The notes: generated by a model from the letters alone, not told the origin. A stretch of 64,000 bases of DNA from Silene conica (GCA_029255685.2 CM055311.2:17320952-17384951); one strand, 5' to 3'. Positions 23,601 to 36,100 are shown, numbered from the stretch's first letter. Numbers and translations: made by a program.

Positions 23601-24451
23601 CTTGTGGCAATGGTGACATTCCATGCTAGTATCCTTGCTCTTTGTTTTGCCCTGTGAGTTGCTTGACTCACCTGGCCCACTCTTAGTAAATCCTGACTTC
23701 TTAAACTTGGGCTTGCCTACTGTTAGGTCGCCCTGAGCTTTAGCTTTACCCTTACCCTTACCCTTACTGGAAATCATGAGAACATCTTGCTTCACGCTCC
23801 CACTTAATTTTAGATCCTTCTCGGTCTGTACGAGAAGGGAGTGGAGCTCATGAGGAGTCTTCTTCATGTCGTTCATGAAATAGTTGGCCCTAAAGAGGGC
23901 GAACCCATCATGAAGCGAATGAAGCATTCGATCAACGATTATGTTCTCACTGATTTTGCAGTTTAGGGCCTCAGTTTCTAGATATTCTCAATCATGTGAA
24001 GAATATGTGGGTTAACTGCTTGGCCCTTCTGGAGTTTCGCCTCAAAGAAGCGACAGGTATGCTCATAAGAAACGATCCTCGGAGCTTTTGAGAATTCGTT
24101 AGTGAGCGTGGTGAAAATCTTGTTTGCACCATGGGTTATGAAGCGTCTTTGCAAATTGGATTCCATTGCATAGATGAGTACGTTCTTTATCGCACCCGCT
24201 TCCATGACGAAGTCGCTATGAGTGCGAACTTCGTTAGCTCTAGCTCCAGTTCCTGGGTGTGCCGGAATTGGCTCAGTTAAATACTTAAGCTTTCCGTCAG
24301 CAATGGCAGCATTCCGTAGTGCTGCCTCCCAGTCAGAGAAGTTTGACCCATCATTCTTCAGTCTAGTAGACTGATTCATGGAGTCCGTGAAGGCTTTTAG
24401 CCAGGATTCACGTGCTAGCTTGGCACTTGGCATTGGGTCTTCACCAGCCAT
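20626..24451 (-). pseudogene. Copia B gag-pol polyprotein, heavily broken
   Basis: It is homologous over its whole length to the Copia D polyprotein. Damage in reading order: a stop and then a one-base loss near 23975; a TGA replacing GGA near 22890; a one-base loss near 21670; a TAG near 21310; and a deletion of about 205 bp near 20757, which removes the second half of RNase H between the TTES motif and the EQKEIF segment. The CCHC knuckle, protease LDTG, integrase triad and YVDD are all still legible. It cannot make a working product. Confidence 0.92.
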
Positions 24452-25803
24452 TAGTTATACAGCAGTTTAAATGAACGTGTTCTACACTGAAAAGAAGATA
24501 AAGCAAAACCATATAAGCAACTCATTGTTGTGATTTAAGTCTATCTTAAATTGCATTTAAACTCGTAGACTCATGCGTTTATATTGATCTCCCTCAAGAA
24601 TTATATAAACGATTCCAAGACTCAATTTCCGTATATTGATAAGCCCACAGTTTGGCTAATTCCACCGTTGGAACTCTTGGTCGATAGATTTCCGTAAATC
24701 CTATCTATTAGTCCATCTCAGTCGCTAGATAGTATCGAGTGACCATGATGTTGAGATAAAATAAATCATCTGTTCCCACTTACCCGACGTAGAAGGGGTC
24801 ATATTATGCCTAGCGACGAAGAAGGGATTCATGGGAGTCTGATTTATAAAGACTAGTCTCAATTTTCGGTTACACGAGGAAGACTCCATCAACTTTTATT
24901 TATCCATTTTAAGTGAACTAATATCTAGCATATGCGTGAAATAATGAAATAAAGTGATGGCTTTGCAATTGACATGTGACATCTGTATTGTCACAGAAAA
25001 CTAACGCGTAACCTCTACATGAGTCAGTTTTCAGGCATGTTATAGGTGGTTTGGTTTTAGGCGGAATATGATGCAAGCTATTATCGATGAAAGCATAAAA
25101 ATAAATGCAATAAACGTAAATAAAAGTCCTAGTGTGGCCTATCCTACCAAAATAAACATAAAAACAACTTGGAATCCACCGTTGGACCCTAGAAGCTTGT
25201 CTTGAAGTTCCATCTTGGTTCTTGCAGCGGGAGTGAGCATCCGGTCTCCGTCTTTGGTCTTCACAAAATTACTAATTTAAATTACAAATATAACCCTATT
25301 TACATTCTAATTTAAATACAAAAGTAATTACATGGCAAAAACCCAAAACGGAGATACAAGATCTCAAAATTACAAGCAAGATTGTGTTCCATCATTACGG
25401 TAACACAATCTACTAAGGCCACACTAATTTACAACCGTTTGCAAAAATAAATACGTTATTGAAAGCATTCACAAGCCATTCAACAAGACGATAAATAAAA
25501 TGCATCAACTAAAATTAAAATTCGTAGATGACATAAAACTGTTGTTATGATTAACAAATTTTACCAAACCACCTTACGGGATTAAAATTATGTGATTATA
25601 CCGTTTTAATCACCCAATTTTAATAAATTTATAATTCATTATCTTAAACTGCTTTAAAATAATATGTATCAAACGAGTGTGAATCGTGTCACAAAATTAA
25701 TAATATACTATTTCCGTATATAGTATATTACTAAAGGCCATGGGAAAATAAAACATGTTATTTTCAAAAAGGAAAAAAAAAACGACGCCTGTTACAGGGA
25801 AGA

Positions 25804-25908
25804 GGTCGACCGACCACAACAAGGGGTCGACCGACCTCCAGACGAGAAACAGGAATTTTCTGCAACAGCATAAGCGGTCGACCGACCTATCAATCAGGTC
25901 GACCGACC
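25804..25908. repeat. Two 21-bp-phased dyad pairs, GGTCGACCGACC type
   Basis: Twelve-base dyads start at 25804 and 25825, then at 25876 and 25897. Each pair is 21 bp apart. In the sense orientation of the element they read GGTCGGTCGACC, which as RNA is self-complementary with central G-U pairs. Confidence 0.9.
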
Positions 25909-26140
25909 ACCAGATAGTAAAAACGAATTTCAAAAAACGCAAAACGCTGCAACTTTTGAAATCAAAACAAGTTTTTACCTTTTAAACTTTGATTAAAACG
26001 AGTAAATCAAAATTAACATCAACAAGGGTTCACATATTGTCAAGAATATCGATTAATTAACAATATGTAAACAGGAATCGAAAACAAGATCGATTACTCA
26101 CAAAAGAAAGACTGTCGAAACAGAAAAATACGCAGGAGGC

Positions 26141-26173
26141 GGTCGACCGACCGCAGCAGGGGGTCGATCGACC
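26141..26173. repeat. 21-bp-phased dyad pair nearest the PBS of Copia B
   Basis: Dyads at 26141 and 26162. The second is GGTCGATCGACC, a perfect palindrome that links the GG..CC type to the CC..GG type through the shared TCGATCGA core. Confidence 0.9.
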
Positions 26174-26247
26174 GACTTAGCGGCAGAACACGATTTTTCA
26201 GTTTTTAAAACTTTATGAAAAACACAAAAGTAAAATTTCATGGCCGG

Positions 26248-26259
26248 GCTCTGATACCA
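26248..26259 (-). other. Copia B primer binding site
   Basis: Reverse complement of TGGTATCAGAGC, two bases from the 5' LTR. Confidence 0.9.
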
Positions 26260-26261
26260 CT

Positions 26262-27254
26262 TGTGGGGAATAAAGCATGTATTCGCCCTAAACTTGCAGG
26301 ATTATAATGAAAATTACAGTTGTGATTATAGTCATAAGATAAATAAAAACATGAAAAAGAAAACAACCTTGGGTCCTTGCTTGAATAGGCCTAAGAACAG
26401 GAATTAAAGTAAATTCCCTCCTATAACTTGCACCCAAGACTTGATTGAGATGATGCCGCGTGTGCTAGAAAATACTCTCCAATTGCCTTGCAATATGGGG
26501 AGAGCTATTGAGGTTTTAGATGTGAGATCTGAGTTTTTGGGAGAAGAATGCTCTCAAAAACCCTAATTGTGAGAATTATGATTCAACAGTTCCTGACATA
26601 AGGAGAAGGACTCTCCTTTTGTAGCACTCATGGGTGGGTCGGCCGAATTAGGGTAAGAGTGGGCTTTATCCACTCTTACCTTATTCCTTTTCATGATTCG
26701 ACCCGTTTTGCTAAATATTATTTGCGGGATTTTTATTATAAATCGCATACGTGTTATCAGATATTAATGCAGTCGATGTATTAATAATGGTCTGATAAAG
26801 TTACGATATTATATAATTACCCAAATTAATATAACTGTTTATATTAATACAAGAAATTAATATTTAATTAAATATAACTGCTTATATTTAATTTACGAAT
26901 TAAACATGTAAACCGTATTAGCTAAAATTATTTAATCCGTATTAAATAATAATCTCAACATCTTATTGACTAATTTAATAGTCAATACCTCTGACTAACT
27001 GTTTAGTCGTATCCGGCATAAATGTGATTGTATTTTCATACCTTCACATCTCTCAAACGTGTCCTATAGGTGTGACGTATAGGGACCAGTTGATCACCGT
27101 CATCCGTATGACAATAACGTCAAACTTATCTAGCAAGCCAACCGTTATTGATAAACGTGGATCAACTGGTAATAATACTGAAGTATGCCCTTGTGATCCT
27201 TAAAGAGATTTAATAAGTCATTGTACTTAATTGTCAAGGACACCAGCCCCAACA
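26262..27254 (-). repeat. Copia B 5' LTR
   Basis: 993 bp, about 98 percent identical by eye to the other LTR. Confidence 0.95.
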
Positions 27255-27275
27255 TAAATAAATGGGGGTGTTACA

Positions 27276-27355
27276 ACATTAAACAAATGAATTCCTTAAT
27301 TCCCGTACCCAACCCGAAATGGGACAGTTATTGGGAATAGGAGGGAGTAGTATAC
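27276..27355 (-). mobile_element. MITE-like terminus
   Basis: On the minus strand it starts TACTCCCTCCTATTCCCAAT, the common ACTCCCTCC-type end of plant MITEs. It is cut by the Tekay LTR at 27275, so the other end is missing. Confidence 0.4.
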
Positions 27356-27947
27356 AAATCTAACTCAATTTCATCAAATTGTTGTTATTATTTCATGTTT
27401 CATAACATATGTTTTTAATAGAAGTTTATACTTATTTAAAGTTATTTTTGATACTTCCTATATAGAATGGTGATGCCACTTTTATGAGTCAAAATAAAAG
27501 TCAAATTACGACTTTTTATAGTGATAAAGTTATTGAAAATTTGAAGGAGGTCATTATCGAGAATAACTAAGAAGCTTAAGGGTATACATATACCATAGAA
27601 ATTATAAAGGGGTTTGCTATATTCCGCCCCTACAAATTACCAAATTGCCCCCCATTTTTTTTTAATAGTTACTTTTTCGGTAAAAGTTACTTGTATTATT
27701 CGTTTCAATATTTACGTATATTTAAAAACCGTTTCAAAAACCCGCAAATCAAACCGTATTAATAAATAAAAAAAATTAAAAAAATTAACAAATTAGTACT
27801 CTCTCCAAAGTAGCAACGCAACCGTCATCAACATCATTATTCAAAAAAAAATTCATACTCATCTTCATCTTTCCCCAACAATATTCACATTCAACGTTTA
27901 CCTAATTAACGTTGAAAGTTTTTAAAATAAAAATAAAAAATGGTTCA
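27356..27947 (+). other. AT-rich intergenic DNA with a probable DNA-transposon terminus
   Basis: No gene is visible. At 27612-27650 the sequence TTTGCTATATTCCGCCCC and following bases match, inward and inverted, the segment ending at about 61693 (TTGCTATTTTCCGCCCC on the minus strand). The two are probably the terminal inverted repeats of one DNA transposon of about 1.2 kb, now split by Athila 3. Confidence 0.45.
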
Positions 27948-28206
27948 TTCATGTAATTCACATGAACAGGCCTGGGCGAGTTCATGTGAATTACATGAAC
28001 AGGCCTGGGCAAGTTCATGTGAATGACATGAACATGCCTGGGCGAGTTCATGTAATTCACATGAATATGCCTGGGCGAGTTCATGTGAATTACGTGAACA
28101 TGCCTCGGCGAGTTCATGTGAATTACATGAACAGGCATGGGCGTGTTCATGTGATGACCGTGTTCATGTTATTCACATGAACAGACTTGGGCGTGTTCAT
28201 GTTATT
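27948..28206 (+). repeat. 33-bp minisatellite with palindromic arms
   Basis: About eight 33-bp units alternate TTCATGTGAATTACATGAAC-like near-palindromes with GGCCTGGGCGAG-like spacers. The palindrome centre flips between GTGAATTAC and GTAATTCAC. It abuts the Athila 3 LTR. Frames of 72-82 codons on both strands are by-products of the repeat. Confidence 0.93.
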
Positions 28207-29458
28207 TGACACCCGTCGTTGAGGGTGCCAAAGATAAGATTTATAAAACCTCAGCTTAAACTAGATAGAGTAAGTCAAGGGTCGAACCATAAGGAGACAA
28301 GGTTAGTTATGTTTGCGAATTTAGAGTCTATTGAAGTAACAAAATAGGGGGGGTTTTGATTGTTGGGTTGAGACTAACAACTAAGAAGACGAAATAAACA
28401 AAGAAACTAAAACAATGGTAAAAGGGATGATTAGGAATTTCGGTTCCCCATGGCTAGGGTAAGTCAATAGTAGGTAAACAACTCATAAACACAATCTCAA
28501 GGGACAAAGAATAAACCTTTAGGTCAATATTCTACCAAATCCTTACGTTCTTAGGGTTCCTAGAAAAGCACTAAACTTTCGTTCATAGGGCAATTCCAAA
28601 ATTGTTGTTAAACTAATTCTACCAATCTTTCAATCTAGAAGAATTAGTTCACCAACAATAATGGAGATCGATACAAAAAGCATACAACCATTAAAACCTA
28701 ATTTTCGCCATGGTTCCCCTAATTCCCAATCATAGGGATTAGCTATTCATAATCATGGTACTAATACTAACGAATTCAAGAAACAACATGCGAGATAACA
28801 TAATTGAAAGTAACGATTCAAGAGAGAAAAATATAAATTTGAATAACAATAATAACGAAGAATAAGAATTAAAATAACGAGAAAGATTAATTGCATAAAA
28901 ACTTACAATCGAACGGAAAAGTAAGAGCGAATCTGAAATTGGAGTTCTTCTCCCTAAGTCTAAAGTGTTTTTTTTTTGCTAAAAGGTGCTTAACCTAATA
29001 ATTCTAAACGAAGTTCTACTAATAGTCCTTTCTAATTACAAGATTAAGGAAATAAACCGAAATAAGAAGCGAAACAGCGTATCCCGTGAACCGGTCGACC
29101 GACCGGGCATATTGGTCGGTCGACCGTGTTAGCTGTAGGCAATTCTTCCTGTAACTGCGTCATGGTCGGTCAACCCTTCAGCTAGGTCGGTCGACCGCTT
29201 CCTGTAGGTTACAACTTCTGGTCGGTTTGCAAACACCTTTAAGATCACGAGTTCGGATCCTTGCTTTGTGTATTTCCTTGAGACGGCCTCCGGAGGTTGG
29301 TTAAGGCTTAGTTTGGCTCACTTCCGCTTGTTCCTACATTTAAAAGATAGAAATGCCAAAGTAAACCGTTTCGGGAGGAAAAGTAACTAAAAGTTACGAA
29401 TATGCATAGAAATACGTGCTGGAACTATAAATAAAATGTATAGTTAATGCACGTATCA
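28207..29458 (-). repeat. Athila 3 3' LTR (1252 bp)
   Basis: On the minus strand it runs TGATACGTGC to GGGTGTCA, with a TG..CA boundary. The start is preceded by the Athila-typical GCTTGAGGACAAGCAAG and GGTTTGGGGAGATT. A piece of the 5' partner is at 60818-61084. It contains two dyad pairs. Confidence 0.85.
29093..29196. repeat. Two 21-bp-phased dyad pairs in the Athila 3 LTR
   Basis: Dyads start at 29093 and 29114, and at 29164 and 29185. In the first pair the two members are in opposite orientation (GGTCGACCGACC and GGTCGGTCGACC), so they are exact reverse complements, yet the 21-bp register is kept. A degenerate half copy may lie at 29220. Confidence 0.88.
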
Positions 29459-31215
29459 AATCTCCCCAAACCAAACCTTGCTTGTCCTCAAGCAAGCACT
29501 AAGACTCAATTAAAAAGAAAAACTTCTACTGGAACGGATTTCATGCTCAGAGCCAAACAAAACGACATGCCTAACCAATTTAATGCAACTTCCAAAGAAA
29601 ATAAGCATATTGTCAAATGCAAACGAATTGACCATGTTGAGGTAAAATGCTAAACTTTCGACCTTGCAAGACTCATTCAAATTGGACTCTCACGGGTCGC
29701 TCCATCACTCAAACAATCAAAGGGTGAAATATATGTGGAAGACAAGAAGATAAACAAGAATATAGACTCTCACCTATCTACGACCCGTAAGAACATGCCT
29801 GCAGTCTAACATGAACAACGTCTATATAACCGTACACATGCATTCCAACACTGTAATAACCATGACACATGCCGAGGTAAATTGGGATTGTGAGGCTAAA
29901 GGTGAGAAAGGGTTAGAATGAATTTGGAAAAGAGGGGTTAAACTGAGCTAACAACCATCAAACCAAACTCCAAAACCACTTCCATTCTTATTTCCAAAAC
30001 AACCAATGCTTAAAATGTACAAGCACGGTACTCACGAATATTTTTCTTTTTCTCCCTTTTCTTTCCTATCTTTCTTTCTTTTCAATTTTTTTTTTCTTTC
30101 AAGGCATAAGAAAGAGCTCCTGTACAGCAATTGTGGTCGACCGACCATCAGTATCAGTCGGTCGACCACCCTAGATACCAGGCAGCTTCTGTTGTTTTTT
30201 TTTTCAGTTTTTTTTTCATTGAGTTCTTTCTTTTTTCCTTTTTTTTCTTTCATTTCTGAACTCAATTTTTTTTTTCTTTCTTTCATCACTTCCCACACAT
30301 TTTTTTTCCAATGAGGCACAACCACCAAATAGATCAAAACAGTCCCAACACACCATGTCACTAGCTCAGTTGGCTTGGGGTAGGCTAATTAAGGATGTAG
30401 TAAATGGGATGAAAAGACCATTTGGCTATGTGAGGGTTATGGGTCAAACAAGAAAAGGAAACCTCTACCACATGTGTCAACAAACCACAAACCCGAATGC
30501 ATATAGGTATCAAGTAGACAAAGTTCATGCTTATGCAAGTTTATTTGACATGCCTTAGGAGGAGAAACTACTCTCAATCCTACAAGAAGTCGGTCATGAA
30601 TGTCACCGATTTAGTAAGCTCTAAAACTTAGAATTTGCAGTAGCTTGCCAAAAAGAGAGTCAAGTCTAGTTATTTAGCATAAAACCAACAAAAACTCGTA
30701 GACAATGCAAAAGACTAGCTTGAAATGTTTTTGAAAATGCAAGGCAAGGCAGTTAGCCGAAAGGTAAGGCATAATCATCATAGTATCCATCTGTTCCGAC
30801 TCGACCTATATGCTAAAAGAAACGTGCATTTTTTTTGAATTTTTGGTGTAAATGCAAGAAAAGGGAAATAAAGCAAAAACTGAAATGCATTAAACGTGTG
30901 ACAAAAAGATGAAATACAGACAGAAAAAGATGAAATACAGCAGATGCAAACACAACAAAAGGAAAATGACCGAAGAGATAAAAACAAATGCAGACTCAAC
31001 AAAAGGATGCATATACCCTCCCCAAACCAAAACGCACAATGCCCTCATTCTGCTCATCAGCATAAATCCACAGCAGAAAGGTGGGGTTGGGTAAAGGCAA
31101 ACAAAAGAAGAAAGAGAAGAAGACTAAAGGAAAAAAAAGAAACAAAAATCAGTGACTTACAAGATGCATGTACCTCCCCAAACCGAACGTCGAAGAGGGA
31201 GGTTTGGGCTCAAAC
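29459..31215 (-). other. Athila 3 3' untranslated region with polypurine tract
   Basis: The PPT-like run is at about 29459-29477. The rest is non-coding. It includes pyrimidine-rich stretches at 30040-30110 and 30190-30310 and one dyad pair starting at 30135 and 30156. I see no credible gene. Confidence 0.65.
30135..30167. repeat. 21-bp-phased dyad pair in the Athila 3 3' UTR
   Basis: GGTCGACCGACC at 30135 and AGTCGGTCGACC at 30156. Confidence 0.88.
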
Positions 31216-31777
31216 CTAATCTTCTGGGTCATACTCAGACCCACTAGCTTCCACTTCCTCTTCCTCCTCCTCCTCGGACCCACTGCCATCTCCTGAGGCA
31301 TCTCCAGATGCTGCCCCGGATCCCTGGCCGCCTTCCTGAAGTGTGTAGAAGGAAGGATGAGTCCAGGGGTTTGCGGGGAGCTTGCCAAGCGAGGCACACT
31401 CCGTGTAAATCGGGTACTGGACAAGGCAATCGTCCAAGCTCTTCCTGTTGTACTGCCTGCAAAGATCTGCCATCATATGCAGGAGTGACCTGTTATCAAG
31501 GACAGCAGGTATATCAATGTTAGGTGGGGCAGTGAAGTCAGAGGGGTAGCCCAGCCCATGTGCAGCGTAGTGGGCACCAGGGCCAGCTCCTCTAGAGCCT
31601 ATAGAGGTCCCTCCCCTAAGTGGGAGGCGGTAGGAAGGAAGGAGTGGTCTTGGCCCGCCCTCTATGTCATCAAAGGGTAGCATGGGAGGGGCGCTAGTGA
31701 TGGGGATGCGATCACTAGTGTGTGTGTCAATCTTCCAAAACCCCTATCGGTCCACCCAATGCACGGACTTGACATAG

Positions 31778-32983
31778 TGATGAGTCATTTTTACATACAC
31801 TTTTATGTCTCCCCTTAGATGTTTTTGAGACGGTTTGTGATATTATATAACATTTTTTATGCCGTTTTTGTGAGATTGTCGATACTTCCGCCTTCTTATG
31901 TTTTAATGCAGGATGAGTGCATTTGCGGTACAAGTTGGTGTACTAAGACATCACGAGAGTTGACAAGGCGGAGTACAAGAGGATCCCAAGAGATTCTAGG
32001 AAGTTTGGAGAAGAACGAGGAAGAAAAGAGCTGAAGACTTCCTTGACGAAGTCCCTTGATCGAGGGAGTGACGTCCTCGATCGAGGAACCCGTCGCAGAC
32101 TTATTTCCGCTTTTTCCTTATTTCGACTTTCTTTAATTTTTATATATAGGAGTTCGATAACCTAGTTTCGACACCTATTATTTTGACACACTACTTTAGA
32201 TCTAGCTTTTCTCTTAATCGTTTTCCGGATTAATTCATCCTTTGTTCTAAATCTTTCCTTGCTAATTACTACGGTATTACTATATCTTGTTCAATTTAAT
32301 TCATTCAAGTTTTTATGCTTTTTATGCCTTGTTGTTATTTATAATCTTCAATCATGTTTTCAATCCTCTTTATTGTTATTGTTATTAGATTCAATATGTG
32401 TAGCTAAATTCTTAATCTAGGATGAAGGGGATCCAAGTATATTAAGAAGGGAATGTTAATTGATTGTTAGTAAAATCACAAGGATTGTTGTTTGATTATT
32501 GTTCTTATTCTAATTAATTGATTTAGGCCTGAATTGATAATTAGTGTAGCAAATTAGTTCTTTCACCGATCGGGTTAGAATTGATATAGGCTGCGATAAT
32601 CAAATAGGTTGATTCTAATAATAGCGACCGCATTTTAGTTTTTCACCTAAGGAACACAATAGTATTGACCAATCTTGTGACCTTGAATAATCCGATTGAA
32701 CTAGTGATTAATTAAGAATCCCAATAAAGTATACTTGGTGACCCGGAATTCCTAGACTTTTAATACCTCTGTTACACATCCTTTATTTCACTTGCTTTTT
32801 AGTTGTTAGTCAAAACAAACAAATCAAAACCCCCGTGAAACTATTACTTTTAGAATTAATTACCATTAGCAAACCGTTTATTACCGCCTCCCTTTGGATT
32901 CGATACCTGTCTTACCACTAGCTATTCTGTTAATATTGAGATAGTTTTACTTTTATTAAGGTGATACGACTTTAGCCTTATCA
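31778..32983 (+). repeat. Athila 2 5' LTR (1206 bp)
   Basis: It runs TGATGAGTCATTTTTAC to GACTTTAGCCTTATCA. It carries one dyad pair (32054 and 32075, CCTTGATCGAGG and CCTCGATCGAGG). Confidence 0.93.
32054..32086. repeat. 21-bp-phased dyad pair in the Athila 2 5' LTR
   Basis: Starts at 32054 and 32075. The first has one change from the perfect palindrome CCTCGATCGAGG. Confidence 0.9.
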
Positions 32984-32987
32984 ATTT

Positions 32988-33005
32988 AGGCGCCGTTGCC
33001 GGGGA
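32988..33005 (+). other. Athila 2 primer binding site, Asp-tRNA type
   Basis: GGCGCCGTTGCCGGGG, four bases after the LTR, matches the complement of the 3' end of plant tRNA-Asp, the primer known for Athila elements. The first base differs. Confidence 0.85.
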
Positions 33006-33105
33006 GGCAACAATTTTCTGTTTGTTTTTTGTTAGTTTTGTCTTTTGTCTCAAGGGACTTCAGTTCCTTGAGACCGCTCTCATTCTTTTCTTGTTAGTTT
33101 CGTGT

Positions 33106-36100
33106 ATGCCCAGGTCGAACATGTCTGAACTCCTTACACCAAATTGAGAACCTGAGAGGAGATTTCGGAACAGACGAAAGCATAACAGAGAAGTTGGTCA
33201 AGTAGAAGACTTGAGTATACTTGACGGAGACGCAGAGCACTCTAATACTTCAGAAAATCTGTCCTTTGACGAGGACACCTTATTTTTTGAAACAGGACAA
33301 ATTACTTCAATTCTTGAAATGCCTACTTTAGCAAGTCATTCAGAACCCACCTTGGATTCTATTCCAAAGGGGTTTAAGCTCCCTAGTACTGATAAAGGAA
33401 CATTTGAAATCAAAGCATCCTACATCAATCTAGTGGAGCGAAATCTCTTTGGAGGAAGACCTGGTGAGGATCCTGCTCATCACATGGAAAAATTTGTTAC
33501 TTACTGTTGTTCTATCCCTTTGATTACAGGAGTAACTCAGGATCAGGTGAAACAAACTTTGTTTCCTTTCTCCCTGAAAGATGATGCAGCGGAATGGCTG
33601 AGAGAGTTGGATATGACTGATATCACTGATTGGAACTCCTTCGCTCTTGTATTCTACAAGAGATACTTCCCTCCACAGAAAACCAATAATTTGAGAAGCC
33701 AGATCACAAGTTTTAAGCAGTCTCCTACCGAGGACTTGAACGAGGCATTTGTGCGATTCAAGAAGTTGATTAGATATGTTCCCCATCATGGCTTTGAGAA
33801 GTGGTTCCTTTGCAACCAGTTTTATAACGGGTTGTTTGACGATCATAGAGCCCTCCTAGATTCTTCTACTAATGGGAGGTTCCAGAACAACACGAATGAT
33901 GATGCCGCGTGGAAGCTTATTGAGGAGATGGCTACTCACACTGCCGAGTATGGAAACCCGAGGGGAGCTACTAGAGGAAGTGGCTCAGATAGTGCAGTTG
34001 CAGCTCAGTTAGAAGCCCTTACTGCTAAGATTGCTGAGATGCAAACAACACAATCTTTGGGAAATAAGCAGACGGTTAATGCTATGTATCAGCAAGAGGA
34101 ACTTTGTGCTCGTTGTGGAGTTGAGGGTCATGGTGCAGCTGAATGTTTGAGCACCTTGGAACAAGTGAATGCCTTCCAATCTTATAGGCAAGACAATCCT
34201 TATTCTAACTTTTACAATGAGAGGACCAAGGAACATCCGTTCTTTCAATGGCGTAATCAGAATGTGCAGAATCCACAGTCTCAACAACCATCGAGTTCTA
34301 GCTATGTTATTCCTCAAAATCGGGGGAATCAACAAGGAGGTTACAATAGACAACCTCAAGGAGGAAATCAATACAACAATCAACGTCAACAACAATTTCA
34401 ATCATCACAAGCTCCTCCACAAGCTCCAAACAATGATTTTGCTGAAATGAAAGCTATGTTGCAGCAAAGTTTGCAAATTCAACAAAAGCAAACTACTCAG
34501 ATTTCCGAGCTCATAGCCCATAACAAGATGCTAGATACTCAAGTTGCTCAATTAGCGGGACAAAATCCCTCTAAACAACCGGGTCAACTTCCTCCCCAAG
34601 GAAAGCAACCTCATGAGCAAGCCCATGCAATTCATTTGAGGAGTGGTACATCATATCCGGGCCCGGAAACGCCGCTTGAGAAACCTAAGATACCCTACAT
34701 GCATCCCAAAGCTTGGGGTAACTTAGCCTTAAGTAATGATGAGGGTGATGTGTCCCATGGGACGGAGGAAAGCCAAGAAAAACATGAGAAAGTGGTCTCT
34801 CGACCAAATTCCCAGGTCCTAGATCGAGGAACCAAAGAAAAAAATGCACAACTACGGTCTAAGAGTTCCCTCGATCGAGGAGGTGAAGCCCTCGGTTGAG
34901 GAGACCAGGCCCTCGATCGAGGAGGTGTTGACCTCGATCGAGGAGTGTCCCTCTCCGGTGAAATTGGAAAAAACGACGACCCAAAACCCAAAGCTCCCGA
35001 ACCCATTCCTATTTCACTTCCCTTTCCTCATAGACAACATAAGACCAAATTGGATAAAAAATTTGGTCGATTTGTGGAAGTCGTGAAGAATTTGCAAGTG
35101 AATGTACCTTTTACGGAGTTGATTACTCAAGTTCCAGCTTATGCAAAGTTCATAAAGGATATTTTGACTAGGAAGCGGTCATTCAATGAAGCCGAAACAG
35201 TTGCCTTTACTGGAGAATGCAGCGCCGTTTTACAAAGTCAATCACTTCCTAAGCTTAAGGATCCAGGGAGTTTTTCTATCCCTTGTCATATAGGTCGTTT
35301 GTCAATTGATAAAGCCCTTTGCGATTTAGGGGCCAGTGTTAGCGTTATGCCATATTCCATTTGTCAAAAGTTAAATATGGGTCAATTGAGTGTCACAAAC
35401 ATGACCTTACAAATGGCCGATAGATCTGTTAAGCACCCCATAGGTGTCTTAGAAGATGTACCGGTCAGAGTTGGGAAGTTTTTCATTCCCGTTGACTTTG
35501 TTGTACTTGATATAGCTGAGGATGCCCATGTGCCTATTATTTTAGGTAGACCCTTTCTTCATACTGCGGGGGCGATCATAGATGTTAAACGGGGGAGTTT
35601 AACACTAACCGTGGGGGATGATAAGATCACTTTCAACTTGCATAATGCTTTAAAGCGCCCCATGCTAGAGGAGACATTTCATAGCATTGACGTAGTTGAT
35701 CTTACTACTAGTGATTGTTTTGCATTATGTTTGAACAGGGACCCTCTGGAGATTGTCCTAACCACAACCTCAGCTGAAGAAAAAGGCTCATGGAATCGGG
35801 AGGTTGTTGAGGTCGAGAAGCTACTAACGGGAGAAGAATGTAAGAACCCACATGTTCTAAGTTTAGGTAACTCATCCAAAGTTTCTGAGGTAAAGAAACC
35901 TGATCTTAAACCTCTTCCTTCTCATCTTAAGTATGTTTTTCTTGACGATAAGGAGATGAACCCAGTAATTGTCAATGCTAACCTCACTGAAGGTCAACTT
36001 TCTGCTTTGTTGACCGTCTTGAAATTACACAAAAAAACCATTGGGTATAGCATTGACGATTTACAAGGTATTAGTCCTGATTTTTGTATGCACCGCATTC

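Larger units (their letters stand above)
24452..26247 (-). other. Copia B leader with three dyad pairs
   Basis: Non-coding leader, homologous to those of Copia A and D. It contains the phased dyads listed next and no other feature I can support. Confidence 0.7.
18771..27254 (-). mobile_element. Copia B, full-length but decayed Ty1/Copia retrotransposon (8484 bp)
   Basis: It is bounded by 993-bp LTRs and by the direct repeat TAAAT (18766-18770 and 27255-27259), inserted 16 bp before the end of a Tekay LTR. It is in the opposite orientation to Copia A. By eye the LTRs differ at about 20 positions, so it is the oldest of the three copies. The polyprotein has stops, frameshifts and an RNase H deletion. 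Confidence 0.95.
17149..27275 (+). repeat. 5'-truncated Tekay-type LTR, interrupted by Copia B
   Basis: It starts abruptly after the end of the preceding LTR and matches that LTR from its GT-rich middle onward. It then has a TTA array, the 27-bp repeats and the conserved end, finishing GGGTGTTACA at 27275. Copia B splits off only its last 16 bases. Two LTR copies head to tail without internal sequence suggest unequal or illegitimate recombination. Confidence 0.7.

Noticed and set aside
27902..28180. 82- and 72-codon repeat proteins on opposite strands
   Set aside because: The 33-bp unit is a multiple of three and palindromic, so both strands stay open automatically.
30006..30361. Frames of about 100 codons on both strands, Phe/Ser-rich and Lys/Glu-rich
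   Set aside because: They come from pyrimidine-rich low-complexity DNA in the Athila 3 3' UTR.
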